DNA of 64,000 nt from Flavobacterium sp. DG2-3 (GCF_030730925.1 NZ_JAVAMB010000009.1:62001-126000), one strand, 5' to 3'; positions 8,650 through 17,887 are shown, counted from the first letter of the stretch. The notes: generated by a model from the sequence alone, not told the origin. A program made the numbers and translations.

Positions 8650-9684
8650 TTATCCTGGCATTTGAACCACATCCTCTCCAAAAACTTCTTTTCTGATAAG
8701 TGGCAATGTTGACAAAAGTTTTTTCATTCCTTCAACTCCTTGCTGTTCTGTATTATGTGAATGATAATCTTCAATTACAGAAACATCTTCTTCTCCTTCA
8801 GAAAAATATTGAGCATAATTCAGATCGCGATTATCGGCCGGAATACGATAAAAATCTCCCATATCTTCTGCCTTTAGCATCTCTTCGCGAGTACATAAAG
8901 TTTCATACAATTTTTCGCCATGACGCGTACCAATAATCTTAACTTCAGTATCTGCCTTACAAAGTTCTTTCAGAGCTTGTGCAAGATCTCCTATCGTTCC
9001 TGCAGGTGCTTTATTTACGAATAAATCTCCTGGATTACCATTTTCAAAAGCAAACAAAACTAATTCTACTGCTTCATCTAGTGACATTAAAAAGCGTGTC
9101 ATATTTGGATCTGTAATAGTGATTGGGCTATTCTCTTTTATTTGTTTTAAAAACAAAGGAATTACTGAGCCTCTTGAGGCCATTACATTTCCGTATCTAG
9201 TCAAGCATACTGTAGTATCAGGCAAATTTCTTGAGGCAGCGATTGCTACTTTTTCCATTAATGCTTTTGAAATTCCCATGGCATTAATAGGATATGCTGC
9301 TTTATCGGTACTTAAACAAATTACTTTTTTTACTTTATTAACACCCGCGGCATCTATAACATTTTGTGTTCCAAAAACATTTGTCTTTGTAGCTTCTAAT
9401 GGGAAAAATTCGCATGAAGGAACTTGCTTTAAAGCAGCGGCGTGAAATACATAATCTACACCTCTCATAGCACGTTCTACACTGCTATAGTCCCGAACAT
9501 CACCAATATAAAACTTTAACTTATCATTTTTCAATTGATTACGCATATCATCTTGTTTCTTCTCATCACGAGAAAAAATTCTGATTTCGTTAAAATGATC
9601 TGTATGTAAAAAACGATTTAATACCGCATGCCCAAAAGAGCCTGTTCCTCCTGTTATAAGAAGAATTTTATCTTGTATTTTCAT
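8650..9684 (-). CDS. fnlA: UDP-GlcNAc 4,6-dehydratase/5-epimerase (FnlA/WbjB/CapE)
   Basis: This 344-residue polysaccharide-biosynthesis SDR has GGTGSFG (12-18), STDKA (125-129) and MGISK (136-140). Met replaces the usual catalytic Tyr, as in the CapE/FlaA1 group. The long C-terminal tail is also typical of FnlA/CapE. The enzyme dehydrates UDP-GlcNAc at C4/C6 with C5 epimerisation, entering the L-sugar series for UDP-L-FucNAc. Its start overlaps the HisF-like stop as TAATG, which ties the amidino-forming trio to this pathway. UDP-GlcNAc inverting dehydratases for pseudaminic acid are related, but the fnlB and fnlC neighbours decide the call. Confidence 0.92.
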   Translation of the reverse strand: MKIQDKILLITGGTGSFGHAVLNRFLHTDHFNEIRIFSRDEKKQDDMRNQLKNDKLKFYIGDVRDYSSVERAMRGVDYVFHAAALKQVPSCEFFPLEATKTNVFGTQNVIDAAGVNKVKKVICLSTDKAAYPINAMGISKALMEKVAIAASRNLPDTTVCLTRYGNVMASRGSVIPLFLKQIKENSPITITDPNMTRFLMSLDEAVELVLFAFENGNPGDLFVNKAPAGTIGDLAQALKELCKADTEVKIIGTRHGEKLYETLCTREEMLKAEDMGDFYRIPADNRDLNYAQYFSEGEEDVSVIEDYHSHNTEQQGVEGMKKLLSTLPLIRKEVFGEDVVQMPG

Positions 9685-10454
9685 TATTGATTTATTTTGA
9701 AAATCTTATTTTTTTCTAATTGAGTTGGATAGTTAATTAAAACAGCTTTATAAGGTCCTTTAAAAACGAATAAGCTCCCTGCTGCTACACCAATTACTCC
9801 ATGCTTATCAATAATTTTTTCAATATCATTTAAAGAACCCGCTCCACCTAAAACGGTCATAGGAAGTGTTATCTTTTCTCTTACTTTATCAATTAATTCT
9901 AAATCATATCCTTTCATTTGTCCATCTTTATCAATCGAATTGATTACGATTTCACCTGCTCCCAATTTCTGTGCTTCTTCTGCAAATTTAAAAGGATTGA
10001 TGCCTGTACTTTTTTTTCCATTGTGAGTATAGACCTCATAACCTCCCAATAATTTCTTTTTAACATCTAATACAACAATGACACTTTGTGCCCCTACACG
10101 ATCAGATATCTCAGTAATTAAATTTGGATTTTGCAAAACAGCTGAACTTAATGCTATTTTTTCGATGCCAAGACTAAATATTCGTTGAGCTTGCTCCACA
10201 GTCTTTACACCTCCTCCATAACATAGTGGCATCATTGATTGGCTAGCTAATCTTCCTATTAGGCTATAATTTGGCTCTTTACCTAATACAGTAGCATCTA
10301 TATCAAATATACTTAACTCATCAACTTCTTTTTCATTAAAAATCTTAACTGCATTTATAGGATCTCCTACATATTTGGGATTTTTAAAATTTACAGTTTT
10401 CACTAAGCCATCATCATGAATCAATAGGCTTGGAATAATTCTAGGTCTAAGCAT
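9684..10454 (-). CDS. HisF-like cyclase-subunit homologue of sugar amidination (WbuZ-like)
   Basis: This 256-residue TIM barrel has HisF landmarks: RIIPSLL at the N-terminus, CYGGGVKT near 78, VVLDVKK, INSIDKDG and TVLGGAGS. The position matching the first catalytic Asp of HisF (Asp11 in the common numbering) is Leu11, while the second catalytic Asp (VVLD) is kept. That makes it unlikely to do the histidine pathway cyclisation. With the HisH-like gene and the amidotransferase upstream it matches the WbuX-WbuY-WbuZ/WbpG-HisH2-HisF2 type set, which supplies ammonia to turn an N-acetyl group into an acetamidino group. It is coupled to fnlA by TAATG. Confidence 0.88.
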   Translation of the reverse strand: MLRPRIIPSLLIHDDGLVKTVNFKNPKYVGDPINAVKIFNEKEVDELSIFDIDATVLGKEPNYSLIGRLASQSMMPLCYGGGVKTVEQAQRIFSLGIEKIALSSAVLQNPNLITEISDRVGAQSVIVVLDVKKKLLGGYEVYTHNGKKSTGINPFKFAEEAQKLGAGEIVINSIDKDGQMKGYDLELIDKVREKITLPMTVLGGAGSLNDIEKIIDKHGVIGVAAGSLFVFKGPYKAVLINYPTQLEKNKIFKINQ

Positions 10455-10456
10455 TT

Positions 10457-11071
10457 TTACAATTTTGCAAAATTATGTAATAAGGTTTCACCATAATGAT
10501 GACTTTTTTCGGGATGAAATTGAATTCCATACACATTCTCGTGATGGACAGCACAAGTAAATTCACTACCATAATTGGAAGTTGCTAAAATATCTAAAGT
10601 ATTATTACACTTAAAATAATAAGAATGCAGAAAATAAAAAAGGGCGTCTTTTTCTAATCCTTTGAATAAGGGATTTGAAACAATAGGGATGACATCGTTC
10701 CATCCCATATGAGGCAATCTAGTAACTTGCTTTATTTTAGTCTCATCAAATTTTTTAATCGATGCATCAATCCAGCCGAGACCTGCTAATTTTCCTTCAT
10801 CACTAAAATTACCCATCATTTGCATTCCTACGCAAATGCCTATAACTGGTACTTTTTCCTCCAACACCAATTTATCTAACTTTTCCCTCATTCCAGACTT
10901 ATTCAACTCTATCATTGCATGATCAAAATGACCAACTCCGGGCAAAATTAATTTTTCAGCATTTTCTAAATCCTCTGAAGTCCTAGCAATTTTTACTGCT
11001 ATGTTAACTCTCTTATAAACATTTACAAAAGCATTTATATTTCCTACACCGTAATCAATTAGTGTTACCAT
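10457..11071 (-). CDS. HisH-like glutamine amidotransferase subunit (WbuY-like)
   Basis: This 204-residue class I glutamine amidotransferase has a complete triad: C80 in GICVGMQ, and H186 and E188 in FHPEKS. It should hydrolyse glutamine and hand ammonia to the HisF-like partner encoded 2 bp downstream. Its own start overlaps the stop of the amidotransferase gene as TAATG. No other his genes are nearby, so a dedicated role in sugar amidination is preferred over histidine synthesis. Confidence 0.88.
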   Translation of the reverse strand: MVTLIDYGVGNINAFVNVYKRVNIAVKIARTSEDLENAEKLILPGVGHFDHAMIELNKSGMREKLDKLVLEEKVPVIGICVGMQMMGNFSDEGKLAGLGWIDASIKKFDETKIKQVTRLPHMGWNDVIPIVSNPLFKGLEKDALFYFLHSYYFKCNNTLDILATSNYGSEFTCAVHHENVYGIQFHPEKSHHYGETLLHNFAKL

Positions 11072-12213
11072 TATCTAAACAATCTTTTTTCTAATCCTAA
11101 TTTCATCATTATTTTCGCACCTAAACCAATAAGAAATCTTTTGTTTTTATAAATATGAAAGGTTTTATTTTCACCTTCAAAAAGCGTTCTAAATTCTTGA
11201 ACAGTTAAGTCCAATTTCTCTGCTACATATTCAAATTCTTTCAATAAGAATTGCTCATCAAGCTCTGGCCTTGAAATTCTGTCAAGCGCTTCATCTCTTG
11301 TCATTTGACCTGTTAATATTAAACTTGAAAAATGCGCTCGTCTTTTTTCAAACCCAAATTTTCTTGGTAGCCAAAAGTCTTCATAAAATCTAGTGAAACG
11401 AGACTCATGATGTTTATGTTGAAACTTTTCCCAACCATACTTCTCTTCAAGAAGCTTTTCAACATCCGTTTTTATGTATGGCAACAAGTTTAATGGCTTA
11501 AAAATCTCCATTCCATAAAGGTATTTATAAATAATTTTGTACTGGAAAATATCAATAATTGGGAACGTTTTTAACTTCTTCTTTCCAAATCTTTTGTGGA
11601 TATCAGTTGTAAGAGTCTTGTCAATACCCGGGTAAGCTCCCCAGTCTTCAGGTTCTCTACAACATTCAGTACTAAAATTTCCTCCAGTAAGTACGTATTT
11701 TACTCTATTCTTTCTGGCAAATTTATAAAGTGACGAAAAAAAAGCTATATCTTGAGGATCATCCATATTAGGTATTTGCGACTTAAAATAAGCCACTTGC
11801 AAATCTTTCATTTCCTCCCAGTTTATTACCTCTGTATATAAATCAAGACCTAGTCCGTTACATAATTTTTCAATATTTCCAACTGCTTTATCTGTATTCC
11901 ATCCCGCATCTACATGAAAAAGTAATGGTCTAAGCCCCATTATTTCTTTTGCAACATATGCAACATAAGAGCTATCTAAGCCTCCACTCAATCCAATAAT
12001 ACAATCAAAATCTTTCCCTTTACCCTCTTTTTTTATTTTTTCAGCCATTCGCATAAGCTCCTTGTAACCTCTTTCATCAGTATGCCAGCTCGGTTCAATA
12101 TTTTGTTTAAAATTCAAATAATAATCACTTTCACCTTTTTCATTAAATACAATATTTGGATCTGAAGTATCCATTATTGTTTTTGTACAAATTTGATATT
12201 TTTGCTTGTCCAT
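11071..12213 (-). CDS. N-acetyl sugar amidotransferase (WbuX/LfnA/WbpG/PseA family)
   Basis: This 380-residue protein has an adenylating PP-loop, SGGLDSS, at residues 76-82. The N-terminal family segment ICTKTIMDTSDP and downstream TGGNFSTECC and FPIIDIF are also present. The family converts the N-acetyl group of a sugar to an acetamidino group using ATP and ammonia. Because fnlA, fnlB and fnlC follow, the likely product is L-FucNAm. The N-terminus usually holds two CxxC pairs; here only C9 remains, with T12, S29 and Y32 at the other aligned positions. The gene is coupled to the HisH-like gene by a TAATG overlap. Confidence 0.87.
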   Translation of the reverse strand: MDKQKYQICTKTIMDTSDPNIVFNEKGESDYYLNFKQNIEPSWHTDERGYKELMRMAEKIKKEGKGKDFDCIIGLSGGLDSSYVAYVAKEIMGLRPLLFHVDAGWNTDKAVGNIEKLCNGLGLDLYTEVINWEEMKDLQVAYFKSQIPNMDDPQDIAFFSSLYKFARKNRVKYVLTGGNFSTECCREPEDWGAYPGIDKTLTTDIHKRFGKKKLKTFPIIDIFQYKIIYKYLYGMEIFKPLNLLPYIKTDVEKLLEEKYGWEKFQHKHHESRFTRFYEDFWLPRKFGFEKRRAHFSSLILTGQMTRDEALDRISRPELDEQFLLKEFEYVAEKLDLTVQEFRTLFEGENKTFHIYKNKRFLIGLGAKIMMKLGLEKRLFR

Positions 12214-12218
12214 CTTGT

Positions 12219-12944
12219 TTATTTAAAACTTCTATAAATTAATTGAAATATTGATCTAGTAAATATTATTCTTGCCCATAATTTTATTAAAAATGGTCTT
12301 TTTATTATACTCGCATTATTACCATGAACTCTTCTGCTTAAAGTGATTTTATCACAATGCGTATTAGAATTTATTAGATTTGCAGCCTTAGCTATCCATA
12401 AATCATGTGATTCGACATATGACGGTATAGGTAGTATCAGCTGTTTTAATTCTTTTTTAAAAGCCATTGCACAACCGTAATAGTTTTCCTTTCCTAAATA
12501 TATATCAATAATGTTTTTTAAATTTTTTTTTGAATTTTGAGATTTAACCCCCTGCATTTTATAATCTAAAACTTCGCCTCTCGAATTAATAAAATTGGTG
12601 TTTGAAGATACCAGCAATGAACCATTATCCGTCAATTCTTTTTTCATAATATAAACCCTATCTTCAAGCCAAATATCATCTTGGTCAGACATAAAAATTA
12701 TATCATTATTTGTCAGACTAATTGCCCTCCCAAAAGTAAAGACATGTCCTTTATTGGTTTCATTTTTAAAAACACTAATTCTTGAATCATTAATTATTTT
12801 TATTTTTTCTATAGTATCATCTTTTGAACAATCATCAACAATTATTAATTCATCAGTATCATCTAATTGGTTTAAAATTGATCTTAATTGCTCTTCAATG
12901 AACTCTGCTCCATTATATGAAGCCATACAAACACTTATATTCAT
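12219..12944 (-). CDS. GT2-family glycosyltransferase
   Basis: This 241-residue GT-A protein starts with SVCMASYNGAEFI. It has the VDDCSKDD nucleotide-binding segment near residue 36 and a DQDD metal-binding motif within FMSDQDDIW. The C-terminal LSRRVHGNN stretch is usual for WcaA-like enzymes. It should add one sugar of the lipid-linked repeat unit on the cytoplasmic face. The donor is not predictable. It lies 3 bp from the next GT2 gene and 5 bp from the amidotransferase gene, inside the same transcription unit. Confidence 0.88.
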   Translation of the reverse strand: MNISVCMASYNGAEFIEEQLRSILNQLDDTDELIIVDDCSKDDTIEKIKIINDSRISVFKNETNKGHVFTFGRAISLTNNDIIFMSDQDDIWLEDRVYIMKKELTDNGSLLVSSNTNFINSRGEVLDYKMQGVKSQNSKKNLKNIIDIYLGKENYYGCAMAFKKELKQLILPIPSYVESHDLWIAKAANLINSNTHCDKITLSRRVHGNNASIIKRPFLIKLWARIIFTRSIFQLIYRSFK

Positions 12945-12947
12945 TTT

Positions 12948-13817
12948 TTACTTTTTTCCTTTTTTATTAAGTAACCCATCTTTAACTGCTTGAAAATAAT
13001 TCTTTATAAACTTATATTTTTCTTTGACAAAAAAGATGATCAAAAAATTATGTAATAATGCAGTAATAACTTCTTTTATCCCCATAAAAAAAGGAACATT
13101 TTTATTTTTCATAAATAAAAATGAATTTCTTACCTTATAATAAGATCTTAAAGGTCCATGAACAAATAATCTCGTAAAACGTAAATCTATTGATTTCTCT
13201 CCAATAGCGTGAATCATTTTTGCTTTTGGATTAACAAAAACAGGAATGTTTTTTGAACGGCATCTTAAAATCCACTCTGTATCCACATAATCAATAAAAT
13301 AATCTTCGTTCATTAATCCCACTATATCAAAAACTTCCCGACTAACAGCACTACCTGAAGATATTATCATATCTACCGAATAAATTTCATTATCATTTAA
13401 AGTTTTTATTTCTTTAAGAAGTCCTAAAGAATTTAATCTATAATTTGGGAATCGAAATCCTTGATCTTTATCATAAAATACAGGTGATACTACCATTGGT
13501 TTATTCGCGATAAAAGGACTTGTTAAATGAGAAATGAAATAATCGTCAATTTGAGAATCTTGATCAAAAAAAACCAAAATATCAGCATTCCTTTCAATTG
13601 CATAATTGATTCCAATGTTCTGAGCCTTTGCTATACCGTGATTTTCATTAAAACATATTAATTCTACCCCCAATTCTTGCGATAAATCTTCTATAAAACA
13701 GTTTTCGGTATTATCAACTAAAATCACATTTGTTTTGCTTAATAATAATGATTGACAGATTCTAGATAAATTATCTACATCTGGGTTATAGCAAACAATT
13801 ACGCAAAAAATTTTCAT
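12948..13817 (-). CDS. GT2-family glycosyltransferase, rhamnosyltransferase-like
   Basis: This 289-residue protein begins FCVIVCYNPDVDNL and has VDNTEN near residue 35. The metal-binding segment is FFDQDSQ, and YFIDYVDTEWILRC lies near residue 173. This pattern fits the rhamnosyltransferase-like GT2 branch, whose members use dTDP-L-Rha or related 6-deoxy sugars. A rhamnose specificity is only suggested: rfbB is present, but rmlA, rmlC and rmlD are not in the window. A C-terminal hydrophobic stretch (about 245-265) may contact the membrane. Confidence 0.85.
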   Translation of the reverse strand: MKIFCVIVCYNPDVDNLSRICQSLLLSKTNVILVDNTENCFIEDLSQELGVELICFNENHGIAKAQNIGINYAIERNADILVFFDQDSQIDDYFISHLTSPFIANKPMVVSPVFYDKDQGFRFPNYRLNSLGLLKEIKTLNDNEIYSVDMIISSGSAVSREVFDIVGLMNEDYFIDYVDTEWILRCRSKNIPVFVNPKAKMIHAIGEKSIDLRFTRLFVHGPLRSYYKVRNSFLFMKNKNVPFFMGIKEVITALLHNFLIIFFVKEKYKFIKNYFQAVKDGLLNKKGKK

Positions 13818-13827
13818 TTATAAAGAA

Positions 13828-15003
13828 TTAAACTGTTTGGATTTCTGAGTCATATTTCGGAATGCTTTTTGTTGGCGGTAGTATTTTGAACCAATACCAT
13901 AAAATAATTAACAATCCATAAGAATTAAACATAGTTGGATTTGTCATTGAATTTAGAACATAGATTAAAGTCAAAACCATATATAAACTATTATTACCCA
14001 AGTATGAAGCTATTTTTTTTGTTGGAAAAATAATAACAAAATATAATAATGGCGCAAGAATAAAACCAAAATAACGTAACATATCTATAGGTGTTATTTC
14101 TGTTTTTGATATTATTCTTTGAGAACCTTTTGAATAATAATATGATGCCAATCCTTCACCAAGAAAAAACTTAAAGAAATTTAAATTTTCTATAAAAGAC
14201 TCATAATGGCCTATTTTGATACCATTTGATTCTTCTTTTGGATCAAGAGCGTTTGTGTTGTTCAAAAGATAAGAAAATATTCCAATCCCTAAGATAATAA
14301 GTATTGTTAGAACAATAATTTTAGTTTTCAGTCTAGATTTCGATAAAACAATATACATGGCGGCTATTATAGAGGTCAAAATAGACCCTCTCGATGCACT
14401 CACAAAAATAGTTATAAAAATAACCAATGATGCCAAAAAACTACTTAGTTTTCTTTTCTCAACAAATGAAATGAAATAGAGCACAAATGGCAAATATAAA
14501 AACGGAACACATCCAATATGAAAACTAAGTGTTCCCTCATCTGCAAATTCCCTCAAACCGTTAGACCCTGCACTATAATTGCTAAAAAAATCATAATAAG
14601 CAGCTGAAAAAGGTAAATCCATAAAAACTACCACTATTAAGAAAGAAAGTCCTGTATAGGCTACTGCTATAAGTCCTGATACTTTGGCTACGCGCTCAAC
14701 ATCTATTTTATATCGAATTATTGGATATATTAAGAACAAAACCAAAATGGATAAAATCAATTGTGTACTATAGCTTGCCTCAGTATAGTTAAAAAAAGAA
14801 AAAATAAAGCCGTATAAAAAAATAAAAAAAACAACAAAAGGTGATATTGTGTTAAATCTATACAACCTAAAATTAACAATTACTAACCCAATAATTAAAA
14901 CAAAAATTAGTTTATTCAAGAAAAATGTTGGAAACAATAAAGTAGAGATAAAATAAAGATAAAAAAGAATATTCACCTTATTATTAACTGAAATTGAACT
15001 CAT
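13828..15003 (-). CDS. wzy: O-antigen/capsule polymerase (Wzy-like)
   Basis: This 391-residue protein is almost entirely hydrophobic, with about ten to twelve predicted membrane segments and a longer extracytoplasmic loop around residues 240-285. The SASRGSIL segment near 203 resembles the Wzy/O-antigen ligase signature. Position between glycosyltransferase genes, together with a flippase at 19360-20772, supports a polymerase role: joining undecaprenyl-linked repeat units in the periplasm. Wzy proteins diverge strongly, so the call rests on topology and context. Confidence 0.78.
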   Translation of the reverse strand: MSSISVNNKVNILFYLYFISTLLFPTFFLNKLIFVLIIGLVIVNFRLYRFNTISPFVVFFIFLYGFIFSFFNYTEASYSTQLILSILVLFLIYPIIRYKIDVERVAKVSGLIAVAYTGLSFLIVVVFMDLPFSAAYYDFFSNYSAGSNGLREFADEGTLSFHIGCVPFLYLPFVLYFISFVEKRKLSSFLASLVIFITIFVSASRGSILTSIIAAMYIVLSKSRLKTKIIVLTILIILGIGIFSYLLNNTNALDPKEESNGIKIGHYESFIENLNFFKFFLGEGLASYYYSKGSQRIISKTEITPIDMLRYFGFILAPLLYFVIIFPTKKIASYLGNNSLYMVLTLIYVLNSMTNPTMFNSYGLLIILWYWFKILPPTKSIPKYDSEIQTV

Positions 15004-15054
15004 TATAAAAAAATAGTCATTAATAAAATATTCATTTATATTATTGTTTTGAAT

Positions 15055-16233
15055 TTAAATTTGACATTTAAGATCATTTAAAATTTTCAAATAAGTATTT
15101 GCAAAATCTTTAGTTCTGCTATTTAAGCTTCTCTTTAATTCTTCTTCATCTTCAGGACAAAAAGTTGGATTTTGATTTATTTCTTCCATCTTTAAAGCAA
15201 GTTCTTTAGGGCTATCTGGGTTGAAATAGATTCCAAACTTTGGGTTTTGTTCTAAGTGAACAGGAATATTTGACAAAATTATTTTTTTTCCAACAGTCTT
15301 AGCTTCTTCTACTGTTGAACTCCATCCCTCAAAATAAGACGGGTTAATTACACAGTTGCACATTAAAATTAACTTACCAACATGATGGTAAGGTATTAAT
15401 CCTAGAAATAAAATATTTTTTTGCAAATCATTATCCTCAACATATTTCAACAATTTTGCCACGTGATCAATTCCATTTCTGTAATCGCTCATTAATCCAG
15501 AGGTAACTACTAATGGATTATGTCCTTTCTCTTTAAGCAATTTAATCGCTTCAAAAACAGTCAAATGATTTTTGTGCGACCAAAACTGATTTGGCATATA
15601 AAAAAAGTGTCTCTCAATATTATAAAGGTCCTTAATTTCAGTAATTTCTGAATCAGTTATAGAAAACTGGATGTCATTATTAGGCTGTGAAACAAAATTT
15701 AAAACACTTACCTTTTCTTGATTCTCTAAATTGTTTATTTTAAAATCTTCAAAAGCGGCATAACTGCTTAGAACAATAGCATCACTCTTCTTAATCAATA
15801 TTTTATGCAAATTAATCGTTGCTTTTAGCTGTGTTTTTGTCCACAAATTCGGATAATGTACATATTGAAAATCGGGAATCCAATTTAAAGTTTTTATTTT
15901 TTTACTGGGAAAAACGAAATCAGAATGTGAAACAGCATTGATTTTATTTCTTGATAGCAAACTATAAGTGATAATATCATATCCAAATACTCGACTCCCA
16001 ATCTTACTTAAAAGCCATGGAAAAGATTTTCTTTTTAAAATAGTCGTTTCAACAATTCTTGCATAAGGACTGAACATTTCAATATATTCTTTACTTATTC
16101 CTTTTGGCACAAACAAAATGACTTTAACTTTATCACTACAAAATTTATCTACTGCATAAAATAAATTCTTAAAATAATTAATTCCTCCTTTGTATTCCAA
16201 AGGAAAATTCAACAAGAAACCAACTTTAATCAT
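15055..16233 (-). CDS. GT4-family glycosyltransferase
   Basis: This 392-residue GT-B protein has a glycine-rich N-terminal loop (EYKGGINYF). The C-terminal donor domain starts near FYMPNQFWSHKNH and carries a late motif NPSYFEGWSSTVEEAKTVGK, in which the two Glu match the E-x7-E arrangement. It probably adds one sugar of the repeat unit in the cytoplasm; donor and acceptor are unknown. It overlaps the upstream SDR gene by 8 bp, suggesting the two work on the same sugar branch. Confidence 0.87.
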   Translation of the reverse strand: MIKVGFLLNFPLEYKGGINYFKNLFYAVDKFCSDKVKVILFVPKGISKEYIEMFSPYARIVETTILKRKSFPWLLSKIGSRVFGYDIITYSLLSRNKINAVSHSDFVFPSKKIKTLNWIPDFQYVHYPNLWTKTQLKATINLHKILIKKSDAIVLSSYAAFEDFKINNLENQEKVSVLNFVSQPNNDIQFSITDSEITEIKDLYNIERHFFYMPNQFWSHKNHLTVFEAIKLLKEKGHNPLVVTSGLMSDYRNGIDHVAKLLKYVEDNDLQKNILFLGLIPYHHVGKLILMCNCVINPSYFEGWSSTVEEAKTVGKKIILSNIPVHLEQNPKFGIYFNPDSPKELALKMEEINQNPTFCPEDEEELKRSLNSRTKDFANTYLKILNDLKCQI

Positions 16234-17140
16234 TCATATGTTTTTTAAAATACTCTACATAATTTTCTAACCCCATTTCAAGACTGATTTTAGGTATCCA
16301 ACCTAATTCAAATGCTTTTTTTGTATCAGCCAAAAAATGAATTGGATCCCCTTCTTTAACAAGTCCGTTAAAATTAATCTTTCTTGAATTTTTAAAACAA
16401 TGGCTTAATTTCTTTATCACATCCGAAATTTCAACAACTTTGCCTACGCCTGCATTAACAACCTGGTAATCTTTTAATTGATCAGAAAACATTCCCATTA
16501 GTGAAGTTGCATCAGAAATGTGAATCCAATCTCTAGTTTCTTTACCAGTTCCAAAAAATTCCAAATCTCCTTCACTACTAAGCTTTTTACAGGCGTCCCA
16601 AAGTAATTGTTTCTTTAATCCCTCTCCATAAATAGAAAAATAACGAATAATTCCTATTTGAATGTTAAAATTTTTATGATATGAAAAACAAATTTCTTCG
16701 GCAATCTTTTTATGAAATCCATAAGGAGAAGCAGGTATTCCTGACATTTCTTCTTTAATAGGTATGTTTCCCAGATTTCCTTGTACAGCAGGACTGGAAG
16801 GGTAAATAAATTTACAATTTTTATTTTTTAAGCGTATAAACTCTAAAAGTGCTAATGTGCTTTGAACACTTCTCTGAAAATCTTCATAAGGATTTGTGTT
16901 AGAGAAAGCAACAGACCCACTGCCTCCGCAATGTATAATTATATCAAAAGATATATCTAATGCTAATAAAACATCTAATTTAATAGTAGTTTCAACCCAT
17001 TGGTCGATCCCCCAAACAGCATAATCTTCATAATTCCATTTTCCATGACCAATTCCGACCACATGAAACCCTCTTTTTTTATACTCTTTTGCTGCATTTC
17101 TTCCCAAAAAACCAAATGCTCCAGTAATTAATACATTCAT
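16226..17140 (-). CDS. NAD-dependent epimerase/reductase (extended SDR)
   Basis: This 304-residue SDR has TGAFGFLG (6-13), a YPSS segment, and YGFHK as the Tyr-Lys pair. The RDWIHISDA segment near 198 is typical of nucleotide-sugar epimerases and reductases. Candidate roles are 4-epimerisation, or reduction of a 4-keto-6-deoxy sugar such as the Gmd product made by the gene at 29354-30493 (a GDP-D-rhamnose-forming step). Nothing in the sequence decides between these. Confidence 0.82.
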   Translation of the reverse strand: MNVLITGAFGFLGRNAAKEYKKRGFHVVGIGHGKWNYEDYAVWGIDQWVETTIKLDVLLALDISFDIIIHCGGSGSVAFSNTNPYEDFQRSVQSTLALLEFIRLKNKNCKFIYPSSPAVQGNLGNIPIKEEMSGIPASPYGFHKKIAEEICFSYHKNFNIQIGIIRYFSIYGEGLKKQLLWDACKKLSSEGDLEFFGTGKETRDWIHISDATSLMGMFSDQLKDYQVVNAGVGKVVEISDVIKKLSHCFKNSRKINFNGLVKEGDPIHFLADTKKAFELGWIPKISLEMGLENYVEYFKKHMND

Positions 17141-17197
17141 TATTGCTTTTATAATAATTTAAATATCGAGTAACTTAGTAAAAAAAATCCTAACAAA

Positions 17198-17887
17198 TTA
17201 TAAGTGTCCCAGTCTAGAAGATGCAGAACTATAAGCTAAAAAACTATCTCCTGCATTTGATCTTAAATAAATCAAATATTCATTTTCATCAAAATATTTT
17301 GAATTATTTGACTCATTATTCTCACTTTCCCAACTATTTGTTGTAAAGTTAAATGTTTTAACTATTTTACCAGGATTTCCAATTACCATACTAAAAGGCG
17401 GAACATCTTTAGTAACTACTGTATTTGCCCCAATTATAGATCCATGGCCAATTCTAACATTCCCTATCACACTAGAGTCATTACCCAGCCAGCAATTTAC
17501 ACCAATAAAAATACTTTTTTCTAAAGAGATTCCAGACATTGCATAAGGCTTCATTGGGTCATCAAAAATTTTACCCGCACCAATAAGTGAACAATTATTA
17601 CCAAAAATAGAATAGTCACCAATTTGAACTAATTTTCCAACTGTTATAAAATTGTTTCTTCCTAAATATACATTTTTCCCTATCCTTAATTGAATGTCAT
17701 TATTTGTTCTATTATTTATTACAAAATTAGAGTACTCTCCAATAGTACAATTATCCTTAATAATAATATTTTTTATGCCAAAAAATTGAACATTTGGTCC
17801 CAGAAATATTTTTTTGGAAATGTTTTTAGATTTAAACAACTTATATTTCCCTATCGACTTTGAAACAAAAAATTTAATTTTCCTCAT
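17198..17887 (-). CDS. Left-handed beta-helix acyltransferase (hexapeptide repeat)
   Basis: This 229-residue protein has many isoleucine-rich hexapeptide repeats between about residues 35 and 185. The usual closing segment, VIGANTVVTKDVPPFSMVIG, is followed by NPGKIVK. Such trimeric enzymes transfer acetyl or other acyl groups from CoA to sugar hydroxyls or amines. Its start lies 14 bp inside the end of the preceding gene (17874-19379), so the pair is translationally coupled. It may acetylate the sugar added by that neighbour. Confidence 0.85.
   Translation of the reverse strand: MRKIKFFVSKSIGKYKLFKSKNISKKIFLGPNVQFFGIKNIIIKDNCTIGEYSNFVINNRTNNDIQLRIGKNVYLGRNNFITVGKLVQIGDYSIFGNNCSLIGAGKIFDDPMKPYAMSGISLEKSIFIGVNCWLGNDSSVIGNVRIGHGSIIGANTVVTKDVPPFSMVIGNPGKIVKTFNFTTNSWESENNESNNSKYFDENEYLIYLRSNAGDSFLAYSSASSRLGHL

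Noticed and set aside
9684..11071. hisF and hisH of histidine biosynthesis
   Set aside because: No other his genes are nearby. The HisF-like protein lacks the first catalytic Asp, and the pair is coupled to a sugar amidotransferase and fnlA.
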